This document shows positions 13,831-20,765 of a DNA stretch of 29,244 bases, piece by piece (the stretch's first letter is position 1; each line of letters begins with the position of its first letter). The position numbers and the translations under genes are program-made. The notes beneath the pieces were generated by a model. The model saw only the letters and a list, made by a program, of their open reading frames with translations, had not been told where the DNA came from and searched no databases. Origin of the DNA: a virus; the IMG/VR virus record IMGVR_UViG_3300024177_000032, positions 1 through 29,244 of that record; one strand, given 5' to 3'.

Positions 13831-13896
13831 AAAAATCCTCCCAGGATGCGACCCCTTTAATCGGCTTCAGCTTTACATTCGCATCCTAGGATTTTT
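13831..13896 (-). repeat. TIGR-like element D3, also a terminator
   Basis: Plus reading: GCG (13848-13850), 10 bases, loop TCGGCTTC (13861-13868), 9 bases, TTCGC (13878-13882). Its stem AGGAT/ATCCT is extended by AATCCT/AGGATT and bordered by A/T runs (13831-13835 and 13892-13896). It begins at the base after the stop of the 398-residue gene, so it could end that transcript as a hairpin plus T run. Confidence 0.75.
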
Positions 13897-15093
13897 CTAC
13901 CCACACCCGCCGCATGGCGCGGCCGGCATGGCCTGGGCATCTGCCATCATCTTCAATAGCTGGGGCGTGAGCGTGACCTCGATATCCTTGCCGCAAGCCG
14001 CCATGTGCTCGGCATTGGGCGGGATGAGCGAGCAGAACAGCGCGGCGGCCGGCTGCCATTTGGCCGGCAGGCTACCGATCTGACTGCACAAGCCCCGCAG
14101 GATAGGCAGGAGCCAGGGCGGGATCGAGAGCGTCTGGGCCTGGGCAGCCGATCCGGTGACCGTGAGGGCAGGAATCTTCACCAGCGGCATGCCGAACAGG
14201 TAGCCGACCTGGTCGGGAATGTTGACCGTAAACGTCTGCGGGGCGGGCGTCGGTGTGGGCGTGGGGACAGGCACGGGAACGGGAACGGGAACCGGCGTAG
14301 GGTTATTGAGTGGGTAGGGCGGGAGCGGGGCGTTGAACGGATTGTCACCATTGATCTGGCCTACAGCATGAACGGCCGCCTTGAAATCGGCGAACGCAGT
14401 AGTCTTGGACGTCAGGGCCGCGTAGTTGGAGGAAAGGACGCCCGTCGGCTCCCCGGCCTGGACAATCTTGTCCACAGTGAAGCCCATCTTGGTCATCCAC
14501 CAAAGGTAGAGGACGCCGCAGCCGATGGAGGGGTAATCGCCATCCGTACCCTGATCGCGGCTGATCCAATCCGTGCCGTCCCAGGATGGGCCGGAAGCGT
14601 AATCCCGCAAGGCCCCGTTGGGGCCGCCGGAGACGATCTCGGCAAGGAACCGGCTGAGGGATTCGCCGCCGCTGCCGCCGCAGTTCCAGCCGCGATTCTG
14701 AAGGCCCATGTAAGACTCGGTGACCTCGGCCATGATAAGGCCGAAGGTGGTCTGGTCGCCCTCGACGTCCTCATACCAGTCGCCGCCATCGCTGAAAGAA
14801 CAGCCATAGTGGTACGCCCCGCCGCCGGTATCGGCGATGATGACGTTGCCGCCCTGGCCCCGGACGCCGAAGGCCCAATCGCAATACGCCATCAAGTCGT
14901 CAATCCTCGCCAGGGCATACTTGGCGGCGGAAAGGCCAGTGGCTCCTGTCGCGGGATCATAGTAAATCGTGACGGGCCTGCCGTCGCTTCCTTTCCAGCT
15001 GGACGTCCCGACCAAACTCGTCGGGTAATCAAATCCGCTGGCGGACTTCGCCTTGACCGCCATCTTCTGGCCTTTCTTGAGCATCACTCGCAT
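13897..15093 (-). CDS. Unrecognised 398-residue protein with proline-threonine linker
   Basis: Excellent AAGGAGAA before the ATG. Residues 20-235 form an aromatic, glycine-rich alpha/beta domain: YYDPATGATGLSAAKYALAR, then YCDWAFGVRGQGG and GSGGESLSRFLAEI. The layout, a strand-rich start then AEVTESYMG and a GGES...FLAE helix, recalls a metallopeptidase fold of the BSP type with its first active-site His missing, but this is only a weak impression. A low-complexity linker (VPVPVPVPVPTPTPTPAP, about 265-285) leads to a C-terminal domain with a hydrophobic segment and a final CGGCG. Linker architecture is typical of virion-exposed or cell-wall-acting proteins. Not assigned. Confidence 0.75.
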   Translation of the reverse strand: MRVMLKKGQKMAVKAKSASGFDYPTSLVGTSSWKGSDGRPVTIYYDPATGATGLSAAKYALARIDDLMAYCDWAFGVRGQGGNVIIADTGGGAYHYGCSFSDGGDWYEDVEGDQTTFGLIMAEVTESYMGLQNRGWNCGGSGGESLSRFLAEIVSGGPNGALRDYASGPSWDGTDWISRDQGTDGDYPSIGCGVLYLWWMTKMGFTVDKIVQAGEPTGVLSSNYAALTSKTTAFADFKAAVHAVGQINGDNPFNAPLPPYPLNNPTPVPVPVPVPVPTPTPTPAPQTFTVNIPDQVGYLFGMPLVKIPALTVTGSAAQAQTLSIPPWLLPILRGLCSQIGSLPAKWQPAAALFCSLIPPNAEHMAACGKDIEVTLTPQLLKMMADAQAMPAAPCGGCG

Positions 15094-15129
15094 GCGGGTT
15101 CTCCTTGGATTTAGGAAGTAAAACGTATA

Positions 15130-15330
15130 TTACTTAGAAGCCTTTTTGACCAATTCACTGATTTCAAGCAAGGGGTTTTCCTCCTCATACATTTGCCAGA
15201 TCGTCTCGAACGTCCAAACTACCGGGTAGCCGAACAGGTACGCCCCTTCGTCTTTCTTGAACCATCCGTTCTTATGGTGCTCCGCATACCCGGCGGCCAT
15301 CAGCAATTCCTTCTTTCGCTCGTCGGTCAT
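15130..15330 (-). CDS. Tagged 66-residue protein
   Basis: Start overlaps the previous stop (ATGA). Body: a basic helical start (MTDERKKELLMAAGYAEH) and an aromatic middle (LFGYPVVWTFETIWQM). The C-terminus ENPLLEISELVKKASK is a diverged tag: PL, I, LV and the final A are kept, while the usual AC is AS. It is the last tagged gene of the cascade. Confidence 0.7.
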   Translation of the reverse strand: MTDERKKELLMAAGYAEHHKNGWFKKDEGAYLFGYPVVWTFETIWQMYEEENPLLEISELVKKASK

Positions 15331-15629
15331 TTCCCCTGCTCCTTGTCCTTGACCGTTTCGAGGTGCCTTACGGCCTCCATGACCAGCCGCTCGATCTTGG
15401 GCTTGGTGTTCGCCATCGTCTCCGGGGCGTCGCTCTCGGATGTCGTCAATGATTCCAGCCAGGAGAGCATGGCCCCGTAAAGGTATAGTACGGTTTTCTC
15501 ATTGGCAGTCTTCGACTTCTCGATGAGGTCCTTGATCTCCCCTTCGGCGTCTGGGAGCTCCTTGAGCATGCCGGCGGACACGAAGGAGCCCAGCCACGAG
15601 GACATCCTGCCCAGATGATACAAGGTCAT
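15327..15629 (-). CDS. Unrecognised 100-residue helical protein with internal repeat
   Basis: The ATG at 15629 follows AGGAG by 14 bases. A TTG nine bases earlier would sit at 5 bases and could be the true start. The sequence contains an internal duplication, YHLGRMSSWLGSF near residue 4 and YLYGAMLSWLESL near 47, so the body is a repeated helix pair. No tag. The upstream spacer contains the 28-bp tandem duplication. Confidence 0.65.
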   Translation of the reverse strand: MTLYHLGRMSSWLGSFVSAGMLKELPDAEGEIKDLIEKSKTANEKTVLYLYGAMLSWLESLTTSESDAPETMANTKPKIERLVMEAVRHLETVKDKEQGK

Positions 15630-15650
15630 GGGATTCAAATCGGCTCCTGG

Positions 15651-15706
15651 TTCAGAAAGGGATATCGTCCTTGTCGGTTTCAGAAAGGGATATCGTCCTT
15701 GTCGGT
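15651..15706. repeat. 28-bp perfect tandem duplication
   Basis: Copies 15651-15678 and 15679-15706 are identical. The second contains the stop codon of the gene at 15680, so the first copy is only extra spacer before the next gene. Because 28 is not a multiple of three, it would have shifted the frame had it fallen inside a gene. Confidence 0.95.
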
Positions 15707-16021
15707 TTCCCTGAGCAATTTCTTCATCTCGATGAAGCAATCGTCCACGTAGATCAGTTTCTGCAATTCCCCCTTGAGGGCTTGCTCCAGATCGTTCAGG
15801 GCGGAATATTTATTCCTGGCGGCGTTCACCTGCTGCTGAAATTCCTGCTGCTTCTCCAATGTCTTCTGCCGCTCGAATATGCAAATCCGCAACCGCTCGA
15901 CAACATCGAGGATTCGCTTGGAATTGTCGTCAAGCAACGCCATATTGACCATGCGCTCAGTTACAGTTATCGGCATATCGATAACAACCTTTCCATTGCC
16001 GCTCAAAATATTTGTATTCAT
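15680..16021 (-). CDS. Coiled-coil protein, 113 residues
   Basis: ATG at 16021 overlaps the previous stop (ATGA). An in-frame earlier ATG exists at 16033. After a beta start (NILSGNGKVVIDMPITV) the protein is a long coiled coil: ILDVVERLRICIFERQK, KQQEFQQQVNAARNKY, LEQALKGELQKLI. It ends ETDKDDIPF with no tag. Likely an oligomeric accessory; family unknown. Confidence 0.7.
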   Translation of the reverse strand: MNTNILSGNGKVVIDMPITVTERMVNMALLDDNSKRILDVVERLRICIFERQKTLEKQQEFQQQVNAARNKYSALNDLEQALKGELQKLIYVDDCFIEMKKLLRETDKDDIPF

Positions 16022-16323
16022 TTCGCATGCCATAATTTGGATGCCAGTGGGCCTTTCCGCTCTTCCTTGGGCATCCCCAATTCCCATTTGCGGACCATTT
16101 CATCCATCGCTCTATCCACGTCCATGACCCCGTCTTCCTTGAGTCGTGCCTTCAGGCTATTGACATGATCCTTGAACCCCGGCGAGCAGGCACTGCATAC
16201 GCCCAGCCCCTCGTGGGCCAATCTGTAGATGGTTCCCAAATGACCGCTATCATCCGCTTGCTGCAAGGCGATCCCCTCTATTATCGCCAGGGCCGTCGCC
16301 AAGCGTATTTCCAGGTCAGTCAC
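16018..16323 (-). CDS. Helical protein with CSAC motif, 101 residues
   Basis: GTG start at 16323 overlaps the upstream stop (GTGA). The sequence is helical throughout (TDLEIRLATALAIIEGIALQ, VDRAMDEMVRKWELG), with one CSAC pair in the middle and a basic end. No tag is present. It lies between a tagged gene and the coiled-coil gene. Confidence 0.65.
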   Translation of the reverse strand: MTDLEIRLATALAIIEGIALQQADDSGHLGTIYRLAHEGLGVCSACSPGFKDHVNSLKARLKEDGVMDVDRAMDEMVRKWELGMPKEERKGPLASKLWHAK

Positions 16324-16493
16324 TCTTCGCACGCTTTCTCGACCAATTCCTCAATGTCCCGTAAAGGGTCGCGAGGGATGTATCCCATCTCTTCCATTTT
16401 CCTCTTCATCATCTTGAGGAATTGCTCCTTGCTAATGGCCTTCATGTCCAACATGGCGTTCGCGGTTTGCATCAGGGTGGCCAATTCATCCAT
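16320..16493 (-). CDS. Tagged small helical protein
   Basis: Start taken as ATG at 16493 (MDELATLMQTANAMLDM). A GTG at 16514 overlapping the previous gene has a better AGGG site and would add seven residues. Methionine-rich helix (QFLKMMKRKMEEMG) followed by RDPLRDIEELVEKACEE. Body function unknown. Confidence 0.65.
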   Translation of the reverse strand: MDELATLMQTANAMLDMKAISKEQFLKMMKRKMEEMGYIPRDPLRDIEELVEKACEE

Positions 16494-16503
16494 ATTGTAT
16501 TGA

Positions 16504-16776
16504 TCAGTCTTCACATGCCCTATCCACGAGGTTCTTGATGTCTTCCAAAGGATCCTTCGGGCTGAATAACTGGGCAAATGCCAATTCAAATTCAGCCTGT
16601 TTCCCAGCTTCTAAATTCCTATCAAGCATAAGAAGGTAGACATCCCCGGCCTGGACCAAACCACATATCATATTCACGTAAACCATGCTGCTATCCAGCT
16701 TTTCCAATCCCCGACATGCTGCGAATGTGTTTATGATGGCCCCAAAAATATTGATGCAAATAATTGTAGTGTTCAT
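16504..16776 (-). CDS. Tagged membrane-type protein
   Basis: 90 residues; ATG at 16776 or 16785. The N-terminus is a hydrophobic helix (TTIICINIFGAIINTFAA) and a second hydrophobic part follows (VYVNMICGLVQAGDVYLLML), so this tagged protein may sit in the membrane. The tag DPLEDIKNLVDRACED has a 23-base DNA identity (16517-16539) with the internal tag of the gene at 1582. It lies directly after the terminase nuclease gene. Confidence 0.65.
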   Translation of the reverse strand: MNTTIICINIFGAIINTFAACRGLEKLDSSMVYVNMICGLVQAGDVYLLMLDRNLEAGKQAEFELAFAQLFSPKDPLEDIKNLVDRACED

Positions 16777-16778
16777 GG

Positions 16779-17663
16779 CTACCATACACGGAGTCGCTGC
16801 ATGCCTCTTTCACCAAAGAAGAGTGCCAAAGCCACTGCCATGACGAGATCGTCGTGCGCCTGCCCCTCGGCCCCGGCGGTCTCGTTGGCGGCCTTGGTGA
16901 TTCGGATCTTAAATTCCCGCAATTCCTGGAGCAGCAATTCGACCTCCGGGATGCCCGCCGCGAAGCCCAGCCTCCCGGTCTCCAACATCACCGTCAATAG
17001 CCCGACCAATTCCATCTTGGGGACGTGGAAGCCCTTCGGCTCCTCGGTCACGGCCTTGCCGCCGGTGATGAGGATGGGCACGATCCTGATGCCCAAGCGA
17101 GCCCGCTGGAACATCTCCACGACCGGCTCGCCAACGCCACCCCAGTCTACGACCAGGACCGATTTCCCCTCTACTATTATAGGATGCTGGCAAAGCCTCT
17201 TGACGTACTTCACAATGTCAATGTAATCCGTGCCCAGGGGGAATTGCCTTAGCGCCCTGCCCTTGTAGTTGCGGACGAAATCCTTGGGCTTGTCCGTGGG
17301 CTCGGCTGGCGTCATGCCGTCATCGAAGGCCACCTCCCCAGCCCGGTAGGGATTAAGCTTGGAGGTAAGGTCGCCGCCTTGGGGCTTCTTGTCCCAGGGA
17401 TTTTCAATGGGCTTGAGGTCAACCAGGGCGTGACCGCCTTCCTTAAGCCTTATCGTGGCCAGGTACTGCTGGCAGTTCTTGCAGCTGCACGGAGATTCCT
17501 TCATTCCGCCTGGGTTCTCTTCCTCGATAAATCGCTTGGTGACAAGGCAACGGACTTTTGAGATGGGCTCAGCAACTGGCTCTAAGGGCATATCGACGCG
17601 CTCAATAAACGCGAGCGCTGCGAAATCTGATCTTTTTCCGAGGTCCAAGCCAAGGATATTCAT
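16779..17663 (-). CDS. terL (nuclease part): Terminase large subunit, nuclease half
   Basis: 294 residues from the ATG at 17663, which overlaps the tagged gene upstream. It begins with the RNase H-like nuclease core: MNILGLDLGKRSDFAALAFI (first acid D7 and D13), then VLVVDWGG (D173) and near the end HDDLVMAVALALFFGE (D271/D272), the three acidic positions of TerL nucleases that cut concatemers during packaging. Between the first and second acids, residues about 48-135 are an insertion with CSCKNC (59-64). No ATPase domain precedes it. That half is encoded 2.15 kb upstream at 19816-20733, so the enzyme is split and must associate in trans. Confidence 0.85.
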   Translation of the reverse strand: MNILGLDLGKRSDFAALAFIERVDMPLEPVAEPISKVRCLVTKRFIEEENPGGMKESPCSCKNCQQYLATIRLKEGGHALVDLKPIENPWDKKPQGGDLTSKLNPYRAGEVAFDDGMTPAEPTDKPKDFVRNYKGRALRQFPLGTDYIDIVKYVKRLCQHPIIVEGKSVLVVDWGGVGEPVVEMFQRARLGIRIVPILITGGKAVTEEPKGFHVPKMELVGLLTVMLETGRLGFAAGIPEVELLLQELREFKIRITKAANETAGAEGQAHDDLVMAVALALFFGERGMQRLRVW

Positions 17664-17860
17664 TTGCACGCCTCATCGACAAGGTCCGCGATATCCTCCA
17701 GCGGATCGTCAACCAGCCCAGCCATGAGCCATTCCTTATTGTATTCGTTGCTGGCCCTAGTCGCCTCGTCGTAGGAGATATCGACGCAATTGAATACGGC
17801 CATCTGGAACTCATAAGGAGTTCCGTGCTTTTCCTTCAATTTTCGTTGCGCCCTATTCAT
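17660..17860 (-). CDS. Tagged 66-residue protein
   Basis: Both ends overlap neighbours by ATGA. The body is a charged helical module (MNRAQRKLKEKHGTPYEF, SNEYNKEWLMAGLV) and the end DDPLEDIADLVDEACK is a full match to the tag. It directly precedes the terminase nuclease gene and is likely to supply its ribosome site. Confidence 0.75.
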   Translation of the reverse strand: MNRAQRKLKEKHGTPYEFQMAVFNCVDISYDEATRASNEYNKEWLMAGLVDDPLEDIADLVDEACK

Positions 17861-18252
17861 TGGTCCGCCCTTTCGACCAGGTTCCCGATCTCATATAGCT
17901 TGTCCTGCTCCAGCATCTCCTCGTAGACCTTGTGCAATTCGGACATCCGCCTGCCGAAATCATACCAGGCCGTGACATTGATGTCGATGCGGCATAAACT
18001 TATTCCCGGCTGAACAATGTGCAATTCCTCAGATTCGACCAGGAACCTGAATACATCCCTTTCGTGGATATGCTCCATCCCAACGATCTTAAACTTCCCC
18101 GGATCCAGGGCCTTGCCGTCGTATTCATATTCCACGCTCAAATGGCACGCAACCCAATCATGGCGGAACAGGTAGGGCATGTACTCCCTGGGGATCTCCA
18201 AATACGCCATCCGCTTCTCGTGTTTATTGTCATCCAGCATCTCGATTAGCAT
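17857..18252 (-). CDS. Protein with diverged tag, 131 residues
   Basis: ATG at 18252 with GAGGGCG upstream, overlapping the previous gene by 7 bases. The body has mixed alpha/beta character (KRMAYLEIPREYMPYLFR, HLSVEYEYDGK, INVTAWYDFGRRMSEL). It ends EQDKLYEIGNLVERADQ, where DPL has become DKL and the AC has become AD, while I, LV and A are kept. Confidence 0.7.
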   Translation of the reverse strand: MLIEMLDDNKHEKRMAYLEIPREYMPYLFRHDWVACHLSVEYEYDGKALDPGKFKIVGMEHIHERDVFRFLVESEELHIVQPGISLCRIDINVTAWYDFGRRMSELHKVYEEMLEQDKLYEIGNLVERADQ

Positions 18253-18476
18253 GAATCGCCCTCGCAAGCGTCCTCGACCAGGGCCTTGACGTCTTTCAAG
18301 GGGTCGTCGCTGATCTCCACGTACTTCTCGACGGTATAGGACATCACATCACCAACCTTCCATTGGAACGAAAGGCTCCTCACGTTCATCCGCTCCTCGC
18401 CGAGCAGTCGCAAGATCTTGCGGATGACCTCCCGGCCTTTCGCAGAATTGCTTGCTAGAATCGTAGACATAAGCAT
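18246..18476 (-). CDS. Tagged 76-residue protein
   Basis: Starts in TAATG with the previous stop. Short basic-helical body (STILASNSAKGREVIRKIL, ERMNVRSLSFQWKVGD) with a beta tail before SDDPLKDVKALVEDACEGDSC. Six residues follow the AC. Confidence 0.7.
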   Translation of the reverse strand: MLMSTILASNSAKGREVIRKILRLLGEERMNVRSLSFQWKVGDVMSYTVEKYVEISDDPLKDVKALVEDACEGDSC

Positions 18477-18862
18477 TACCCAATGAAAGGGAAGGGCTCT
18501 GGATCGTCCTTGCACGCTTCCCCGACCAATCTCCTGATGTCCTCCAGGGGATCCTCGTCTTCGCCCAGCTCGTCTGAATATGCCTCGATCCTGGTTATGA
18601 CATTTGTGTGCTCGACGCTCCTTACGATCATCTTGGCGTTTACCTTCCCTGAAATAGCGATACGATCTCCCACCCTAAAAGTAGGCAGGTGAATTTCGTC
18701 AATGACGATAACGGCTTCGAGCTGGGCGGGGCCTAGGACCTTTCCTTTGGTGCCATCCCTGTACTCGATATCAATGAGCTCCGTCCTATCGGCAATATCG
18801 AAGCGGATCACGGGCAAGCCGTTCACGAAAATGCCGGAAGGCCCGCAAAATGTCGTGGGCAT
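18476..18862 (-). CDS. Tagged SH3/KOW-like protein, 128 residues
   Basis: ATG at 18862 follows GGAAAAGAG. Strands such as GLPVIRFDIADRTELIDIEY, AVIVIDEIHLPTFRVGDRI and GKVNAKMIVRSVEH form a beta-barrel-like body with a VGD turn. The tag DPLEDIRRLVGEACKDD is followed by eight residues (PEPFPFIG). Confidence 0.7.
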   Translation of the reverse strand: MPTTFCGPSGIFVNGLPVIRFDIADRTELIDIEYRDGTKGKVLGPAQLEAVIVIDEIHLPTFRVGDRIAISGKVNAKMIVRSVEHTNVITRIEAYSDELGEDEDPLEDIRRLVGEACKDDPEPFPFIG

Positions 18863-18863
18863 A

Positions 18864-19049
18864 TCAGACGCTCTTTTCCGCCTTGGGCTTGTCTTCCGTA
18901 GCCCCGCACTCCCTGACGACGGACATCATCGCCATGCCGTTGGGCATCGTCTTGGCGGCGGTCTCGTAGCCGCAGGCGTAGATCGACCAGCCGTTATTGG
19001 CCCAGCCGGTGCAGATGCTGCCGCATTTCGGGCACTTTTCGCTTTCCAT
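18864..19049 (-). CDS. Zinc-ribbon protein, untagged
   Basis: Starts MESEKCPKCGSICTGWANNG with GGAGAG upstream. C6PKC9G and a later CGYE give a CxxC...C pattern, and WANNGW and CGYE match the next gene upstream (WASNGW, CGYEVG), so the two are paralogues. This copy has lost, or never gained, the tag and ends in a lysine-rich tail. Confidence 0.7.
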   Translation of the reverse strand: MESEKCPKCGSICTGWANNGWSIYACGYETAAKTMPNGMAMMSVVRECGATEDKPKAEKSV

Positions 19050-19050
19050 G

Positions 19051-19245
19051 CTAACTCTCCTTGTCTGGTTTGAGGTTATCTTCGCAAGCCTTGTCGATCA
19101 ATTTCCTGATGTCGTGTAGCGGATCCTCGTTCTTGCACAGGGCGTATACCCTCTTATCGATGCCGACCTCGTAGCCGCACTTGAATTTCCGCCAGCCGTT
19201 GCTGGCCCACGCTTCGCTACCAGCTCCGCATTTTGGGCATTGCAT
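19051..19245 (-). CDS. Tagged zinc-ribbon protein
   Basis: ATG at 19245 shares a base with the upstream stop (TAATG). MQCPKCGAGSEAWASNGWRK and FKCGYEV form a small zinc-ribbon-like unit, paralogous to the untagged gene that follows it. The C-terminus is EDPLHDIRKLIDKACEDN plus a charged end. Confidence 0.75.
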   Translation of the reverse strand: MQCPKCGAGSEAWASNGWRKFKCGYEVGIDKRVYALCKNEDPLHDIRKLIDKACEDNLKPDKES

Positions 19246-19556
19246 TATTCGCACGCTTTCTCGACCAGGTCGGCGATGTCCTGGAGTGGCCCGCGATGCT
19301 CGAATGCCAAAACAATCTCCCAGGAATCGGGCTGCCCGTCGAAATACGCCCCATTGCTGCTCTTGAGGTTGTTGCCAAACGGCCTCACCGACACGATCTT
19401 GGACACCTGGAAATCATCCAATAGCGGGTGCTTGGCCGTGAGGCAATACCGGACGGCCCTATTGATATCGCAATTCCCTGGAACGCGAATCATCATGTTG
19501 AGCAGGTCGATCCGGTCCGTCCAGCATTGCGTCCATATGAACGGGGCATTTTTCAT
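19245..19556 (-). CDS. Tagged 103-residue protein
   Basis: Starts by ATGA overlap. Body with many W, N and C residues (FIWTQCWTDRIDLLNMMIRV, CDINRAVRYCLTAKHPLL) and ends GPLQDIADLVEKACE. Its tag DNA (19249-19286) is identical over 38 bases to that of the gene at 23768-23977, although the bodies are unrelated. Confidence 0.75.
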   Translation of the reverse strand: MKNAPFIWTQCWTDRIDLLNMMIRVPGNCDINRAVRYCLTAKHPLLDDFQVSKIVSVRPFGNNLKSSNGAYFDGQPDSWEIVLAFEHRGPLQDIADLVEKACE

Positions 19557-19819
19557 TTGCACGCCTCCTCTACCAGGGACTTGATATTCCGCAAGGGATC
19601 CTCATAATCGGGAAGCCACGCCAATTCGCCCCTGACCAGCTCGAACCAATAGACCATATTCTCGTCGTCTTCCTCTTCCGCCCGTTTCATGGCTGTCTCG
19701 ACAGCCACCTTGGCGTATTCCATGCCGAGGCCCCTTACGAGGTCCTTGGCCTTGAGCCATGCTTTTTTGTCGTAACGGTAGGGCAGGTCAATATCGGACT
19801 GTCTTATTTTCCTGCTCAT
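19553..19819 (-). CDS. Tagged 88-residue protein after the terminase ATPase
   Basis: Starts by ATGA overlap with the terminase ATPase gene. The body is helical and acidic (KAWLKAKDLVRGLGMEYAK, ETAMKRAEEEDDENMVYW). Ends EDPLRNIKSLVEEACK. It occupies the point where an unsplit large terminase would continue into its nuclease domain. Confidence 0.75.
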   Translation of the reverse strand: MSRKIRQSDIDLPYRYDKKAWLKAKDLVRGLGMEYAKVAVETAMKRAEEEDDENMVYWFELVRGELAWLPDYEDPLRNIKSLVEEACK

Positions 19820-20733
19820 ACATCCACCCGATCATTCGCCGAGATGATCACCGGCTTTGGCCAGGTCGATTCATCGAAGAGGTCGAACGCATCGATGTCG
19901 TCCCGGACCGACTGGGCGATGGCCCATTCCGGGAACATCTGGCCGACAGCGTCCTCGAACGAGCAGCAGAACTCTTGCTTGTAAACCCGCTCGCCCTTCG
20001 CCTTCCGTTCATTATCGAGGAATTCCTTGGTCAGCCGGGGGCATTGGTCAGCAGTTATCTGGACTTTCTTCCAATCCTTCCCCTTGATCCATTGGTTATA
20101 GAACCAACCACGCTTCCCGAACGGCGTGGACAATACGATCTTCCTGCCGTGGGATACTGCGAGCATGGGGGTCACCGCGTCGTATAAAGCATCAAGTACA
20201 CGGGAAGCCTCGTCGATGACCAGCAATCCCACGGAGGAGTACGAGCGGATGTTACCCTCATTCTTTCCGGGTAGGGCCACGATACGCGATCCATTGCTAA
20301 ACTCCTTGGAAAACTCGTTGTTCTTGGTGATGGTAATAGCGGGGGCCTTTTCCTGGCTGTCCCCCATCCTGAAGGGGCGGTTGAGCCACGGCTCCAGGAA
20401 CGGCATGATCTTGGTCTTGAGCAATTCGATGGATTGGCGGTCGGTAGGGCTCAGGACCAGGATAAGGCAAGGGGCCTCGCACAATATGGCCTTGCTGACG
20501 ACGGACGCCGTGAGCTCCGATTTGCCGATCTGCCTTGATGCGCACAGGAAAAGGTTCTGGCGGGAATGGAGGCATTCCATCTGCCAAGGATCCGGCTGCA
20601 TATCCCTCTTGTGGAAGAGCCGCTCTGGGTACTTCCAGAGATAGTCGGTCTCGATCAGCCGATTCTGGCGGGCGCGCTCGGCCAGCGCCACGGCCCATCC
20701 CGGTACTCTTGGCATGTCGCTCATAAAGTCCAT
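19816..20733 (-). CDS. terL (ATPase part): Terminase large subunit, ATPase half
   Basis: 305 residues from the ATG at 20733, or 302 from 20724. Order of motifs: Walker A ASRQIGKS (65-72), a helix with LSPTDRQSIELLK, Walker B LLVIDEA (170-176), coupling motif LSTPFG (201-206). This is the packaging motor ATPase of tailed phages. The protein stops at SANDRVDV, just after the point where the RNase H-like nuclease usually begins. The nuclease is a separate gene at 16779-17663. The ORF is open upstream to 20913, but that part overlaps the broken tagged gene in another frame and is not believable. Confidence 0.9.
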   Translation of the reverse strand: MDFMSDMPRVPGWAVALAERARQNRLIETDYLWKYPERLFHKRDMQPDPWQMECLHSRQNLFLCASRQIGKSELTASVVSKAILCEAPCLILVLSPTDRQSIELLKTKIMPFLEPWLNRPFRMGDSQEKAPAITITKNNEFSKEFSNGSRIVALPGKNEGNIRSYSSVGLLVIDEASRVLDALYDAVTPMLAVSHGRKIVLSTPFGKRGWFYNQWIKGKDWKKVQITADQCPRLTKEFLDNERKAKGERVYKQEFCCSFEDAVGQMFPEWAIAQSVRDDIDAFDLFDESTWPKPVIISANDRVDV

Positions 20734-20760
20734 TTTACTTTGGCGGAGGGCGATTGTAAA
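20732..20760 (-). promoter_or_regulatory. Promoter just upstream of terminase ATPase
   Basis: TTTACA (20760-20755) and TAAAAT (20737-20732) with 17 bases between them. The RNA start would fall near 20725, at or beside the second ATG (20724), so translation from that transcript would be leaderless or nearly so. Confidence 0.55.
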
Positions 20761-20765
20761 GAAAA

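Noticed and set aside
9605-13896. Integron attC sites or IS110 ends
   Set aside because: No RYYYAAC/GTTRRRY boxes, no integrase, and copies are too many and too regular for transposon ends. The IS110-like protein lacks its catalytic domain.
13831-13896. Simple terminator only
   Set aside because: The hairpin has A/T runs and may terminate, but its loop TCGGCTTC, edges and 10/9 spacing match the array element, so it is listed as such.
17160-17200. TATAAT-like box within the terminase nuclease gene
   Set aside because: It encodes HPIIVEG in a well-supported gene and no -35 box lies at the right distance.
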